From: Heterocephalus glaber
Lineage: Eukaryota > Chordata > Mammalia > Rodentia > Bathyergidae
Direction: 5' to 3'
Assembly (NCBI RefSeq): GCF_000247695.1
Contig: NW_004624781.1
Coordinates: forward strand, 13,831,463-13,895,462
DNA: 64,000 nucleotides
Under the pieces are notes generated by a model, which ran no database searches, had not been told where the DNA came from, and worked only from the letters and a program-made list of their open reading frames with translations. A program made the translations under genes and the position numbers. Each line of letters opens with the position of its first letter. The first letter of the stretch is position 1. Shown in pieces: positions 63,456 to 64,000 of the stretch.

Positions 63456-64000
63456 GATTTTGGTACCAAGAGTAGGGCTATTGCTGTGACCACCTGACCA
63501 TGATTTTCAGAAACCTTTGGCTCTGGTTTGTGGAAGGAGTTTGGAAAGTATTGGAGATGCTGGTTAGAGAAGCCATAGAATACTGTAGGTTGAGCTGGGT
63601 GGAAGATTCTGGTCAGAGCTAAGGTGACCAGAATGCTCATGTAATGTCCAGGAGGTTTCAGCAAGTCCAGGTTCAGGAGGTTTCAGTTGGAAACAAGGAC
63701 TCTGGCAGTTGGACTCCAGACTATGTGTGTTATTCTGTCACAGAATATCTTCATTTTGCTCATGTTCTGAGACTTTGGGGAAGAATGAGATTAGGAGAGG
63801 CAGACTAATCTGGAAGATGAAATTTCAAGGCCCCTCAATACTGACACTGTGGCATGGGTACAACTGGCAGACTTTAACCAGATTTATAATGAAATTTCAA
63901 GAGCAAATGCCATGGCTAAATGATTTTAAGTGTTTTAAGTTTGCCCAGAAAGGAACCACTTGCAAAGTAGTGCCTGGGAGTGTGATAAAAGATTAGCAAA
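63456..64000 (+). mobile_element. MaLR internal region, start, runs off the window
   Basis: Directly after the LTR end comes GATTTTGGTACCAAGAGTAGGGC. TGGTACCAAGAGT fits a primer-binding site like the leucine-tRNA site TGGTGCCAGGAGT of MaLR elements. GGGCTATTGCTGTGACC and ACCTTTGGCTC follow, like MaLR internal starts. The first part of the element is untranslated. The 95-codon frame at 63709-63996 is within it and has no recognised retroviral motif. It is decayed, and ends only because the window ends. Confidence 0.65.

Overview
This window is nuclear DNA from a placental mammal, most likely a rodent. It carries the last six exons of ALDH1A2 (retinaldehyde dehydrogenase 2, the retinoic-acid-synthesising enzyme) on the + strand, followed by about 50 kb with no gene I can support. 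The rodent call rests on SINEs. There are five ID-type (tRNA-derived) copies, an antisense B1-type copy and one ID+B1 composite (B4-like). The ID copies share a variant after the A box (GTTCCGCCGCCTGCCTCGCAAGC-like) instead of the mouse/rat GTAGAGCGC-type sequence, and I see no B2 element, so mouse and rat are unlikely. A beaver-like (Castorimorph) or other non-murid rodent is my guess, held weakly.

Layout. Positions 1-12001 hold the introns and exons 8-12 of ALDH1A2, and exon 13 starts at 12002 with the stop at 12072-12074. All exons have AG/GT borders and the phases join without a break. The encoded residues correspond to 267-518 of the 518-residue enzyme. They include Glu286 (general base), Cys320 (nucleophile), the EIFGPV NAD-contact motif and the invariant C-terminus. 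A 3'UTR of about 1.7 kb follows, ending at an AATAAA at 13769. From 13.8 to 64 kb the sequence is a mosaic of interspersed repeats: MIR and L2 fragments, hAT and Tigger MITEs, L1 fragments on both strands, at least seven MaLR-type LTRs (one with internal sequence running off the window end), simple repeats and AT-rich stretches. Open frames in this part are short, do not resemble any family I know, and often lie inside repeats, so none is called as a gene.

Points of interest. (1) A perfect DR8 nuclear-receptor motif (AGGTCA-N8-AGGTCA) lies in the 3'UTR of the gene that makes the RAR ligand. (2) A 77-bp hAT MITE with SPIN-like ends has a near-perfect 8-bp target duplication. (3) Three 11-bp phased forkhead-type cores lie in intron 8. 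(4) One LTR is inserted into another in intron 11, with an exact 5-bp duplication. (5) An antisense L1 carries three separate later insertions. (6) An imperfect hairpin element overlaps a 52-bp direct repeat. (7) A well-formed poly(A) site lies in the intron upstream of the catalytic exons. I found no undescribed protein system here. All assignments come from reading the sequence and remembered family features; no database search was possible.
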